A stretch of DNA of 62,899 nucleotides from an uncultured Prevotellaceae bacterium (GTDB lineage Bacteria > Bacteroidota > Bacteroidia > Bacteroidales > Bacteroidaceae): positions 1 to 62,899 of the forward strand of contig CACXTX010000006.1 of the NCBI GenBank assembly GCA_902770635.1. The letters run 5' to 3'. The translations under genes were made by a program, and so were the position numbers. Shown one piece after another: positions 17,988 to 25,620 of the stretch. The notes below the pieces were generated by a model. The model saw nothing but the letters and a program-made list of their open reading frames with translations. It searched no databases and had not been told where the DNA came from. Numbering within the stretch: position 1 is the first letter of the stretch; each line of letters opens with the position of its first letter.

Positions 17988-18451
17988 ATAAGTTCCTCCA
18001 TAAGGCCCTCGCAGGCATCTTCCAGTAAGTCTATCACCAACTCGAAGTCGCGTTCCACCCCATAATACGGGTCGGGAATGGTTGCTTGGGTAGGATGGTG
18101 GCGCAGGTAGTCGGCCATCAGGCGAATCTTCCGTTTGTCCTCCTCGTTACGAGCTTTTGCAGAGATAGCCCTGATGTTCTCGTGGTCCATACCAATGATG
18201 AGGTCGAAGCGGTCGAAGTATGAACTGTCCAACTGCTGGGCGCGACTATTGAAGTTATATCCATGCTTGCTGCCGCAGCGTCGCATCCTACTGTCAGGCA
18301 AGTCACCGATATGCCAAGGGCCAATGGCAGCCGACTCAATGTGGAACTGGTCAGACAAGCCTCTGTCGTCCACCAGCTGCTGCATGATACCCTCAGCGGC
18401 TGGTGAACGACAGATATTTCCCAGACATACGAAGAGAAGTCGCTGCTTCAT
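17978..18451 (-). CDS. low-molecular-weight protein tyrosine phosphatase
   Basis: The product (157 residues) is a cytoplasmic low-molecular-weight phosphotyrosine phosphatase. The P-loop VCLGNICRS carries Cys9 and Arg15 in the CX5R motif, and the general acid Asp127 is in DPYYG. The ATG at 18451 is chosen because it puts the P-loop at the standard distance from the N-terminus and overlaps the amylase stop by 4 bp (ATGA). The longer frame from 18610 is inside the amylase gene. Such enzymes often regulate polysaccharide tyrosine kinases, but no kinase gene lies nearby, and it is transcribed after the amylase rather than with the capsule genes. Confidence 0.93.
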   Translation of the reverse strand: MKQRLLFVCLGNICRSPAAEGIMQQLVDDRGLSDQFHIESAAIGPWHIGDLPDSRMRRCGSKHGYNFNSRAQQLDSSYFDRFDLIIGMDHENIRAISAKARNEEDKRKIRLMADYLRHHPTQATIPDPYYGVERDFELVIDLLEDACEGLMEELIKK

Positions 18452-20274
18452 CGTATTACGACCTTTTTGCCTTGATGTATGTATATACCCTTTCTCGTTG
18501 GTTTCTCTGAGAATCGTGAGCCGTTGAGATTGTACCATTGGGTATCTGTATTTGAATGGGTTGTCGTTATTGCTTGGATGCCGGTAACTTCTTTCAATAC
18601 ATTTTTCCACATCCCATTTAAGGTATAGTAGCCGGTATTCTGGAAGTCAAGATCATCAGTCTGCACTTTCTTTTCGTCAGAGGCATTTTGGGCATTGTTA
18701 AAGATGATTCCCTCATTTCCACCAGTTGCAGCTTTCTTGTCCGACTCCTTGAAAGTCCACTTCCATACAGCATTACCATTATGAGCTGTTCCAACCTTAG
18801 TACATGTTACCCCAGGCCATGAACCTCCAGTGTAGTTGTATTGCTTGTCCCAACGCCAACACTTGATAACTCGTGATGACATATCCCAGAATGCAGGAAC
18901 CTCGAAGAAAGCACAGGTCTCTCCTTCGTTGACAACACAGCATTCAGGAACAGTTGTAGGCTCTTTTTGAGCATCAGTCTCTGTAATGGCTACAACAGCA
19001 GCCAGGTCAACCTCTGAACTAGCATATAGTTTGAAACAAACACCCTCAACAGCCAGCTGATATCCTGCCTCGTTGATTGTTGCTTCGTCGGTAGTCAGCA
19101 TCAAGGTTCCTTTTTCACCTTTCACTTTCAATACGAGGCCCTTTTCTGACGCTTCGACACTCTGTATTGTACTCTGATTGTTGATACCAGCAGCCTTTCT
19201 TGTCTCAATTAGTTTTTTTAATGTACCTTTATATGCTTTCCAATGAGGAAGGAACAAACAAGGTGTGCCAGGCATCGTCAGAATATAGGCATTAGCTGCA
19301 CAGATGTTATAGTTCAGGCAAGTACTCTCCCGATAGGTGTCGTGGTTGTCAACAAAGGTAACTGCATAGCGAGAATAACTTGTGTTGTTGGCCAAAAATG
19401 CTTCCTTTAATTTATCCCACTTACCACCCCCAAAAGCAGCGTTAATCTTGTATTTCAGTGGGAAATCAAATGCAGCGCTAGTCTTTTCTGTACCATCAAT
19501 CCATCCCTTTACTTTATTGATATCACCGTCCCAGTATTCTCCTACGGAATAGGTTGGAACTGCAGATTTGTTATAAATCCCAATATATGATGGATAAAAG
19601 CCCTTTACCATATCATAGCGGAAACCTGCGTAGCCAAGATCCTTCAATAAGAAATCAAGGTAGGTTTTTACGTTCTGTTGAACGGTTGGGCTGGTGTGGT
19701 CTAAATCGCGAAAACCATCAAAGTTGTCGCCTGTATCGTTTGCTCCAGTTGCTTTCTTGCCTGCATAAGCTCCAGTAGCCCATTCACTTAGATGACTGTT
19801 GCATTCATCGTCCTTGCAAATTCCAGAGAAATTGGTGTTGTCCCATGTGATACTATAAGTTCCCTTGGTCTCATTAGGGAAGTCCACCCAAGTGTTCAGA
19901 CCGTTTTTGTGGTTAACCACCACATCTTCAATGATACCCACACCTTTTATCTGAAAGGTGCTAATCATGGAACGAAGTTCTGCCTCTGTTCCAAAAGCAC
20001 TTGAGTGGTCAAGCCAAAAGCAGGGGTCGTAACCCATTGTTTTCCTGCTAGTGTGGTAATAATCTGATGTCTTACCTGAGTTAGGTACCCAAATCAATTT
20101 GAAATACTGGGATAACTCATCAGCCTGGCTCTCCAGATTCGTCCACTTGGCATCATCATAGCCATCCCAATAGAATCCTTGTAACATGACACCAGAGTAA
20201 TTTTCGGGCCATCCCTGTGCCATCATGCACAGTGATGTCAATGTAATAAGTAGTGAGGTAAAAAGTCGTTTCAT
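18448..20274 (-). CDS. secreted GH13 alpha-amylase with starch-binding and sorting-like C-terminus
   Basis: The 608-residue enzyme hydrolyses alpha-1,4 bonds of starch outside the cell. A signal peptide ends in MMAQ. The GH13 barrel (about 25-340) has DVVVNH, the nucleophile Asp221 in GFRYDMVK, acid/base Glu246 in VGEYWDG and Asp312 in VDNHDT. Residues ~460-560 form a starch-binding-like domain (CWRWDKQYNYTGGSWPG). The last ~40 residues (WYNLNGSRFSEKPTRKGIYI, ending KKVVIR) resemble a type IX secretion sorting domain. Unlike Bacteroides SusG it has no lipobox. It has its own -7 element and a LacI-type operator upstream, and overlaps the phosphatase gene. Confidence 0.92.
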   Translation of the reverse strand: MKRLFTSLLITLTSLCMMAQGWPENYSGVMLQGFYWDGYDDAKWTNLESQADELSQYFKLIWVPNSGKTSDYYHTSRKTMGYDPCFWLDHSSAFGTEAELRSMISTFQIKGVGIIEDVVVNHKNGLNTWVDFPNETKGTYSITWDNTNFSGICKDDECNSHLSEWATGAYAGKKATGANDTGDNFDGFRDLDHTSPTVQQNVKTYLDFLLKDLGYAGFRYDMVKGFYPSYIGIYNKSAVPTYSVGEYWDGDINKVKGWIDGTEKTSAAFDFPLKYKINAAFGGGKWDKLKEAFLANNTSYSRYAVTFVDNHDTYRESTCLNYNICAANAYILTMPGTPCLFLPHWKAYKGTLKKLIETRKAAGINNQSTIQSVEASEKGLVLKVKGEKGTLMLTTDEATINEAGYQLAVEGVCFKLYASSEVDLAAVVAITETDAQKEPTTVPECCVVNEGETCAFFEVPAFWDMSSRVIKCWRWDKQYNYTGGSWPGVTCTKVGTAHNGNAVWKWTFKESDKKAATGGNEGIIFNNAQNASDEKKVQTDDLDFQNTGYYTLNGMWKNVLKEVTGIQAITTTHSNTDTQWYNLNGSRFSEKPTRKGIYIHQGKKVVIR

Positions 20275-20300
20275 AATCGTTAGTCATTAGATTTACTTTG

Positions 20301-20308
20301 CAAAGATA
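20301..20308 (-). promoter_or_regulatory. -7 element of the alpha-amylase gene
   Basis: The minus strand reads TATCTTTG, a perfect TAnnTTTG, 26 bp upstream of the amylase ATG. No TTTG lies 19-21 bp further upstream; a TTG appears only at 25 bp. A LacI-type operator starts 52 bp upstream of this element. Confidence 0.7.
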
Positions 20309-20360
20309 CAAAATTTACAAATAGGGTGAACTACAATGTTGTAGAAATTTTTTGAGAGTA

Positions 20361-20378
20361 AGTGCAATCGGTTGCATT
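20361..20378. promoter_or_regulatory. LacI-type operator upstream of the amylase
   Basis: AGTGCAATCGGTTGCATT matches the perfect palindrome at 28780-28797 (AATGCAAACGTTTGCATT) at 15 of 18 positions and keeps both TGCAA/TTGCA half-sites and the central CG. It lies 52 nt upstream of the amylase -7 element, nearly the same distance as at susC and lacI. Confidence 0.75.
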
Positions 20379-20423
20379 TGGCATCTTTAAATACCCTATT
20401 ACCTTAAAGCCTTCGTTATTGGA

Positions 20424-20612
20424 AATACTCCGAAAGTATTTTTGAATACTCCGAAAGTAATTTTGAATAAGGCAGGGTTATTGTTAAATAAGGCAGGGTT
20501 ATTGTTAAATAAGGCAAGGTTATTGTCCAATAAGGCAGGGTTATTGTTGAATAAGGCAGGGTTATTGTCAAATAAGGCAGGGTTATTGTCCAATAAGGCA
20601 GGGTTATTGTCA
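20424..20612. repeat. 21-bp minisatellite, nine units of two types
   Basis: Two units start AATACTCCGAAAGTA and end TTTTG (20424-20465). They run without a break into seven units of the form AATAAGGCAGGGTTATTG plus three bases (20466-20612). All units are 21 bp and start AATA. Because 21 is divisible by 3, several frames stay open on both strands and give seven-residue peptide repeats such as DNNPALF, but no start site or codon pattern supports a gene. Confidence 0.93.
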
Positions 20613-20746
20613 AACAGGCACTTTTTGGTCTCAATTTACTCGATTTTTGGACTACAAAGACCAAAAATATCTTCAAAATCCCATAAAATCCACCAATTAT
20701 CTATGTGTTTTACTCGTTGTTTTTGTTATTTTTCGCCAAAAACCGG

Positions 20747-20829
20747 AATTTGCTGCCACCATGCTGCCACCAAAAATGTGCCTAAATACTGGTGTTATAG
20801 AAGATTGGTGGCAGGGTGGCAGCAAAATT
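20747..20829. repeat. long imperfect inverted repeat (hairpin or MITE-like remnant)
   Basis: The left arm at 20747-20773 contains two TGCTGCCACC copies; the right arm at 20805-20829 (TTGGTGGCAGGGTGGCAGC and onward) is its near reverse complement, with a ~31-nt loop. Such a structure could be a mobile-element end pair or a strong transcript hairpin. Confidence 0.75.
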
Positions 20830-20893
20830 TAAAAATATTTTTCAGAGCATAAGTCATATACTTATCCCGAACTGGCATATTAAAGAATAAAAA

Positions 20894-20937
20894 TGCTACA
20901 TTTAAGTCTAACAATTGCTACATTTAAGTCTAACAAT
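20894..20937. repeat. 22-bp unit repeated twice in tandem
   Basis: TGCTACATTTAAGTCTAACA followed by AT occurs at 20894-20915 and again at 20916-20937 without change. It lies between the inverted repeat and the terminator of the susC operon. Role unknown. Confidence 0.9.
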
Positions 20938-20970
20938 TGCGAGCATTAATGGTAGCAATATTTTCCCTTA

Positions 20971-21010
20971 ATATAAAACAGGCGGGCACCATAGGGTAGG
21001 TGTCCGCCTG
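20971..21010 (-). terminator. terminator of the susC-susD-susE-susF operon
   Basis: CAGGCGGGCACC pairs with GGTGTCCGCCTG around an 8-nt loop (one G-U pair). On the minus strand the hairpin is followed by TTTTAT. It lies 26 bp after the susF-like stop. Confidence 0.8.
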
Positions 21011-21035
21011 AATGTTTAAGATTTGTATCCCCAAA

Positions 21036-22700
21036 TTACTTCTTGGTAATAATGCAGTATGCCTTTGTTGGGCACAAGGGGAATAACTGGATGAAGTAGG
21101 TGCCAGCTTCATTAATCTTCAGATTGGCGCCACCAAATTCCAGATTGTCCACTGGACCACCCCAGTTGATATCCCAACTGTCGTTAGCACGGAACTTAAA
21201 CTCGTCAGCAGCCAGGTTGATGGTAATCTCCCAAGCCTTTGTCTCTTGGTTGTAAGTCATGTCTGTATCGGCATCCCAGCCTCCTGATTGTGCAGGACCT
21301 ACAATACCAATGCTGTTGATAGCTGTGAGCTGATAGGTCATGCCCTTCAGGTTGACTTCTGCACGATAGAAACCTGGAGCTACCAATATGTTGCCTGATC
21401 CACCATCGTTAATCAGCGTACCAGTCATACCGTCATCAGACATGGTTCCAGTACCATAGTTTCCGTTGTCCCAGTTGTCTGCTCCACCACGGAACTTGAA
21501 GGCACCCAGGCCACCTGACCAGTCGGCACCCTCTGCATAGAAGAAGCCTACATAGTTACCATCACCGCTTCCACAGTAGAGTGGCTGCTGGATTTCACCC
21601 CAGTTGTTGTTGACACCAGCTTCGTAGATGTAAATCGGGAACTTGCTGATGTCGCTACCCTCAATAACCTCGTAAGTAGGATAGCCACCAAAGAATGACA
21701 GGATGATAGAATAGGTTCCTGCACCAGGTGATGGGATGTTCTTACCATTATCAATCAGGTCGCCAGGCTCACCGTCCTTGTCGATACCAAGGTTGTAGGT
21801 CCAGTCGTGGTTAGCACGGAACTTGAACTCGCCAGAACCTGTGAAGTCGAAGGTTACATAGTAGGCGCTGTTCTCCTTGCTGTACGTCAAATCTACGTCC
21901 TTGTCCCAGCCACCAATACCGTCGCCAACAAGGCTCCAGTTGCGCAGCTCTACAGAGTAGGTGAGTGCGTTCAGGTCGACAGTGATGTAGTAGCAGCCTT
22001 CTGCATCTACCTTGATGTTAGGACCACCAGGCACGAGGGTATGTCCGTCCTCAGAACCCCAGTTTACATCCCAAGAGCCATCGGCAAACTTAAACTCGGT
22101 ATTAGCATCCATGCAGATATATCCTGAGAAGACATTAGGATTGTTCTCTGGGTCTTTCTCATAGAGTGCCTGATCATAGCCGGCAGGATTCCATCCCTGA
22201 TATGAACCAGGAACAGCAAGGGCCTTCAGAGCAGGCTTGCCATGATAAGGAATGGTGATGTCGAGAATGGTCTCATGCATCTCCTTGCTGACCATCTTGC
22301 CAGTATAGACGCGTGCAATGAACTGTGCAGGTACCAGCTTCTGCTCGGGCAGTTTGCCATAGAAGGTCTGCAATGTCTCCTTGAGGAGGGCTGCAGACAC
22401 CTCACCTTTTGCATTTGCTGTCATTTCCACGCTCTCACTCATATCAGCATTATAGATAATAGCCTTATAGATAACACTGTCAGGATTAGAGCTTGACTCA
22501 TAGGTGGGTACGAACAACTGGACGTTGCCCTCAGGATCGACATTTGCGAAATCGATAGCCGGTACGTCAGCCATGTTCTGGCTCACTTTAATGGCTTCGT
22601 CAGGAGTGGTGTCCGGGTTTTGTACCGTCCAGTCCTTATAGTCATCTGTGCAGCCGACCAACGAGAGGACCATAGCTGCGAAAAATAATATCTTCTTCAT
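21036..22700 (-). CDS. susF: SusF-like outer-membrane starch-binding lipoprotein
   Basis: The 554-residue lipoprotein (signal ending LSLVGC) has an N-terminal SusE/F-like domain and about four repeated carbohydrate-binding modules. They start near residue 165 (VPGSYQGWNPAGYDQA), 255 (WSLVGDGIGGWDKDVDLTY), 355 (IYIYEAGVNNNWG) and 465 (IGIVGPAQSGGWDADTDMTY). Each contains EFKFR- or EFKFA-type strands followed by WxxNWG, the usual aromatic starch-binding platform. It is a surface protein that holds starch for the SusCD complex. It starts 3 bp after the susE stop and is followed by a terminator, so it closes the operon. It is not the true Bacteroides SusF by direct comparison; the symbol reflects position and type. 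Confidence 0.85.
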   Translation of the reverse strand: MKKILFFAAMVLSLVGCTDDYKDWTVQNPDTTPDEAIKVSQNMADVPAIDFANVDPEGNVQLFVPTYESSSNPDSVIYKAIIYNADMSESVEMTANAKGEVSAALLKETLQTFYGKLPEQKLVPAQFIARVYTGKMVSKEMHETILDITIPYHGKPALKALAVPGSYQGWNPAGYDQALYEKDPENNPNVFSGYICMDANTEFKFADGSWDVNWGSEDGHTLVPGGPNIKVDAEGCYYITVDLNALTYSVELRNWSLVGDGIGGWDKDVDLTYSKENSAYYVTFDFTGSGEFKFRANHDWTYNLGIDKDGEPGDLIDNGKNIPSPGAGTYSIILSFFGGYPTYEVIEGSDISKFPIYIYEAGVNNNWGEIQQPLYCGSGDGNYVGFFYAEGADWSGGLGAFKFRGGADNWDNGNYGTGTMSDDGMTGTLINDGGSGNILVAPGFYRAEVNLKGMTYQLTAINSIGIVGPAQSGGWDADTDMTYNQETKAWEITINLAADEFKFRANDSWDINWGGPVDNLEFGGANLKINEAGTYFIQLFPLCPTKAYCIITKK

Positions 22701-22703
22701 ACG

Positions 22704-23951
22704 TTATTCTTCTGTTTCGTTAGAAATAAACATATACTGACCCGTAATATCGTTGAGGAATACGGTGTAAGAGCCAGCCTTGACAGGAATGTTAGCACCA
22801 TTGTTGACACCCTCGCCATAAGGGAACGTCTTAGCAGAACCGTCGGCAGGACCCCAGTTATCATTCCAACCACCGTCAGCGGCAAACTTCAGCTCGGTAT
22901 CCTCAGCCAAATCGATAGTCGTCATCCAGATGTGGTTCTCACCATTATGGGTTTCACAAGCTGTAACAGGATTAGCAGCCAGATCCCATCCATTATAGCC
23001 GCCAGGCAGACTCATTGATGAGAATACCTTTGGAACTACTTCGTACTCGTAAGGCTCAATGGTAATCGTCTCCTTCTTGGTATTCATCTTGATAACGTAG
23101 TAGCCATCTTTCTTAATACCAATATTGTGGTTGTCGCCATCCAGGTCTTCTATGATAGATGCATCAGGACTCTCCACATTCTCGAAGTTCATCTGAGAAT
23201 CCCAGCTTCCAATCACTTCAACAAACTTGAACTGAGTACCAGCCTTGAAGAAGCCTGTATGACTGATGATACCTTTACCACTGGGTTTCTCATACTCTTC
23301 CTTAACAAGAGGCAACAATGGAATCAGACCCTTACCGAGGTCAGTTGCACTATTGCTCCAGTCTGCACTACCGATGTTTTGACCTACCATGTACCAGAGT
23401 ACAGGAATAGGATCAACCATGAAGTAAGGAGCTACAGTAATCTGAATGGTGTTCTGTGAGATAATGCTGTTATAGACATTCTGTCCAGCATCACGTACAG
23501 ATGCGATTGCACGCAGCGTTACATTCATCTTGTCAGGAACATCAATCATTTCTTTCCAGCCCAACAGTTTCATCAGAGCACCATCGAGTGCATTACAGCT
23601 GACAGCACCCTTGTTGCTGTTAAAAGTCTGCTCAAGCGTAATGAAATCAGCACCTGTATTGTCTTCAGCATCATCCAGGAACTCTTTGGTAAAACTACCA
23701 GTAGCAGAAGCTTGTACGATATAGGTGGGGATGATAGATGCACCAAAGTTGGTGTAAACAGGAAGTGTCCACGAAACGGTGAACTCCTTGGTCTGCTCCA
23801 AGTCTATAGTAGCAGCCGTAGCGCTAGAGCCGGTAATAGAGAACTCTGTGGGCTGCGTCAGCGTAGGATTAGAATCCCTGTCATCCTTACAAGATGTCAG
23901 TGCTACTGCACCCATCAGTAGCAGCAGGGCTAATGAATATATCTTTTTCAT
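22704..23951 (-). CDS. susE: SusE-like outer-membrane starch-binding lipoprotein
   Basis: A lipoprotein of 415 residues from the ATG at 23951 (MKKIYSLALLLLMGAVALTSC). Residues ~35-170 form the SusE Ig-like domain (FTVSWTLPVYTNFG). Two carbohydrate-binding modules follow, near 190-290 (VLWYMVGQNIGSADWSN) and 310-410 (SMSLPGGYNGWDLAANPV, then ELKFAADGGWNDNWG). An in-frame start five codons upstream is possible. It binds starch at the cell surface beside SusCD. Spacing is 27 bp from susD and 3 bp to the susF-like gene. Confidence 0.87.
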   Translation of the reverse strand: MKKIYSLALLLLMGAVALTSCKDDRDSNPTLTQPTEFSITGSSATAATIDLEQTKEFTVSWTLPVYTNFGASIIPTYIVQASATGSFTKEFLDDAEDNTGADFITLEQTFNSNKGAVSCNALDGALMKLLGWKEMIDVPDKMNVTLRAIASVRDAGQNVYNSIISQNTIQITVAPYFMVDPIPVLWYMVGQNIGSADWSNSATDLGKGLIPLLPLVKEEYEKPSGKGIISHTGFFKAGTQFKFVEVIGSWDSQMNFENVESPDASIIEDLDGDNHNIGIKKDGYYVIKMNTKKETITIEPYEYEVVPKVFSSMSLPGGYNGWDLAANPVTACETHNGENHIWMTTIDLAEDTELKFAADGGWNDNWGPADGSAKTFPYGEGVNNGANIPVKAGSYTVFLNDITGQYMFISNETEE

Positions 23952-23978
23952 ATTTTTTCTCATCATTATTGTTAGACA

Positions 23979-25592
23979 TTAATAGCCTGGGTTCTGATGA
24001 CCCTTCAAGTTCGGGTTAGAGTTAACATCCTCGGCCGGAATAGCAAATACGTTGAGGTAAGCAGCAATAGCCTGTCCATTCTTAATACCACCCTTCCAGT
24101 CCCAGAGGTATTCACCACTCTTGTCGCCACCATAGTAACCGTAGCGAATCAAGTCTGTACGACGGAAACCTTCATGGTAAAGCTCACGTGCACGCTCATC
24201 CAGAATCTGGTCGAGGGTATAAGAATCCTTCAAATCATTATTGTTGGCACGCTGACGGAGAGCGTCGATATAGCCCTTGCCTACTGCCGTAGTCTTACCG
24301 CCATTCAGACGGGCATCGGCTTCTGCGGCAATGAGGTAAGCCTCTGCAGAACGCATCAGGAAATAGTCAGTGTCCACAAACTTCGAGTTGTGAGGATTAC
24401 CACCGTTTGAGTATGTGTTACGGAACTTACCTACAGCATAGCCTGAAGTGTATTCTGTAGCCTTCTCAACAACCAGGTCACGTCCCTTACCGAAGAACAG
24501 GGCACGGTCGTCACCAGCAGCTTTGGCCATATCAGAGATGTTAGCCTTAGGTGCATCGTTGTTGGGGAAGAACTTGGCAATAAACTGCGAACGAGCGCGG
24601 TTACCTGCCCAGTACTGGTCAGTGCCGTAGTCCTTATCGGTATCCATGTCTGCCTTCCAGCAAGAAGCCATCAGGAAGAGGCTGGTACCCCAAGAGGTTG
24701 TTGTTACACCGTCCTGATAGAGTGGAAGGATAGCTTCCTGTGAAGCACCACTTTCACCATTGTCACCCATGAACAGCATCTGATAAGCACTCCACTTACC
24801 AACGCCTGTTGTCCACAGCTTGTGAGGACCACTGATAACCTTCTCGGCATAGGTCTTGGCTTCCTCCCAACGAGCAGTACCTGTATAGACCTGAGCATTC
24901 AGGTACATACGAGCCAACAGCAGGTTGGCTGCATCCTGATCGGCACGACCGTAGCCATTGTCACTGCTCTTGCGGGCAGCAGGAGTCAACATGGAACCTA
25001 CAACTTCCTTCAGCTCTGTCTCAATCCATTCAAACAGTTTAGCACGCTCAATAGGCATAGGACTCTCCGTAGAAACAGCTGTTGAGAAAGGTACGTTGCC
25101 ATAGCAATCCATCAGATGATAGTAATAAAGTGCACGAAGGAAGCGAACTTCAGCCTCGCGAGTAGCATCAATACCTTTACATACATCCAAGTAGTGGTTG
25201 CAGTAGTTGATACCACCATACAGGCGATAATAGAAGCCTTCCAGCATGGGGTGAGAAGCATCATACTGGTTGAAGTTGAACTGGGGAATACCAGGGTCAC
25301 CCCAAGCACAGATAGCCTCGTCGGTAGTCAGCTCGTTGGCGTTCCAAAGCTGGCGCACGAAACCTGTCGTACCACCATCCAAGCGGTCGATGTCACAATC
25401 ACCGTCTGCACCGGTATTACCTGCCAGCGCCATGTTGGCATAACACTTGGTGTAAAGACCAACCTCATCGACGGTCATCGTCGTACTGGGGTCGATAGGT
25501 GTCACATCAAGGTCTTTGGTGCAGGAATTCAGTCCTACAGTCAACAGAAGGGCTGCTGCGGGAACTATATGTTTAATATATCTTGAATTCAT
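23979..25592 (-). CDS. susD: SusD-like starch-binding lipoprotein
   Basis: A 537-residue SusD/RagB-family lipoprotein. The signal ends in LLLTVGLNSC, followed by TKDLDVTPIDPST. Helical TPR-like regions include FLRALYYYHLMDCYGNVPFS, a family hallmark, and the C-terminal part ends with ELYHEGFRRTDLIRYG and IPAEDVNSNPNLKGHQNPGY, typical of the family. SusD caps the SusC transporter and binds helical malto-oligosaccharides at the surface. It follows susC by 28 bp in the operon. Confidence 0.95.
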   Translation of the reverse strand: MNSRYIKHIVPAAALLLTVGLNSCTKDLDVTPIDPSTTMTVDEVGLYTKCYANMALAGNTGADGDCDIDRLDGGTTGFVRQLWNANELTTDEAICAWGDPGIPQFNFNQYDASHPMLEGFYYRLYGGINYCNHYLDVCKGIDATREAEVRFLRALYYYHLMDCYGNVPFSTAVSTESPMPIERAKLFEWIETELKEVVGSMLTPAARKSSDNGYGRADQDAANLLLARMYLNAQVYTGTARWEEAKTYAEKVISGPHKLWTTGVGKWSAYQMLFMGDNGESGASQEAILPLYQDGVTTTSWGTSLFLMASCWKADMDTDKDYGTDQYWAGNRARSQFIAKFFPNNDAPKANISDMAKAAGDDRALFFGKGRDLVVEKATEYTSGYAVGKFRNTYSNGGNPHNSKFVDTDYFLMRSAEAYLIAAEADARLNGGKTTAVGKGYIDALRQRANNNDLKDSYTLDQILDERARELYHEGFRRTDLIRYGYYGGDKSGEYLWDWKGGIKNGQAIAAYLNVFAIPAEDVNSNPNLKGHQNPGY

Positions 25593-25620
25593 AATATTAT
25601 TCCTTAATATGTTAATAGTG

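Larger units (their letters stand above)
20275..21035. other. 761-bp intergenic region packed with regulatory sites and repeats
   Basis: Between the amylase start and the susF-like stop there is no convincing gene. In order it holds the amylase -7 element (20301-20308), a LacI-type operator (20361-20378), nine 21-bp tandem units (20424-20612), a 10-bp inverted repeat (20622-20631 with 20658-20667), a longer inverted repeat (20747-20829), a 22-bp unit present twice (20894-20937) and the terminator of the susC operon. Open frames in this region arise because 21 is a multiple of three. Confidence 0.8.

Noticed and set aside
20424-20612. CRISPR array
   Set aside because: Units are contiguous 21-bp repeats without spacers, and no cas genes are present.
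20399-20852. Protein-coding genes with seven-residue repeats on either strand
   Set aside because: Several overlapping frames are open only because the repeat period is divisible by three; none has a promoter, ribosome-binding site or recognisable domain.
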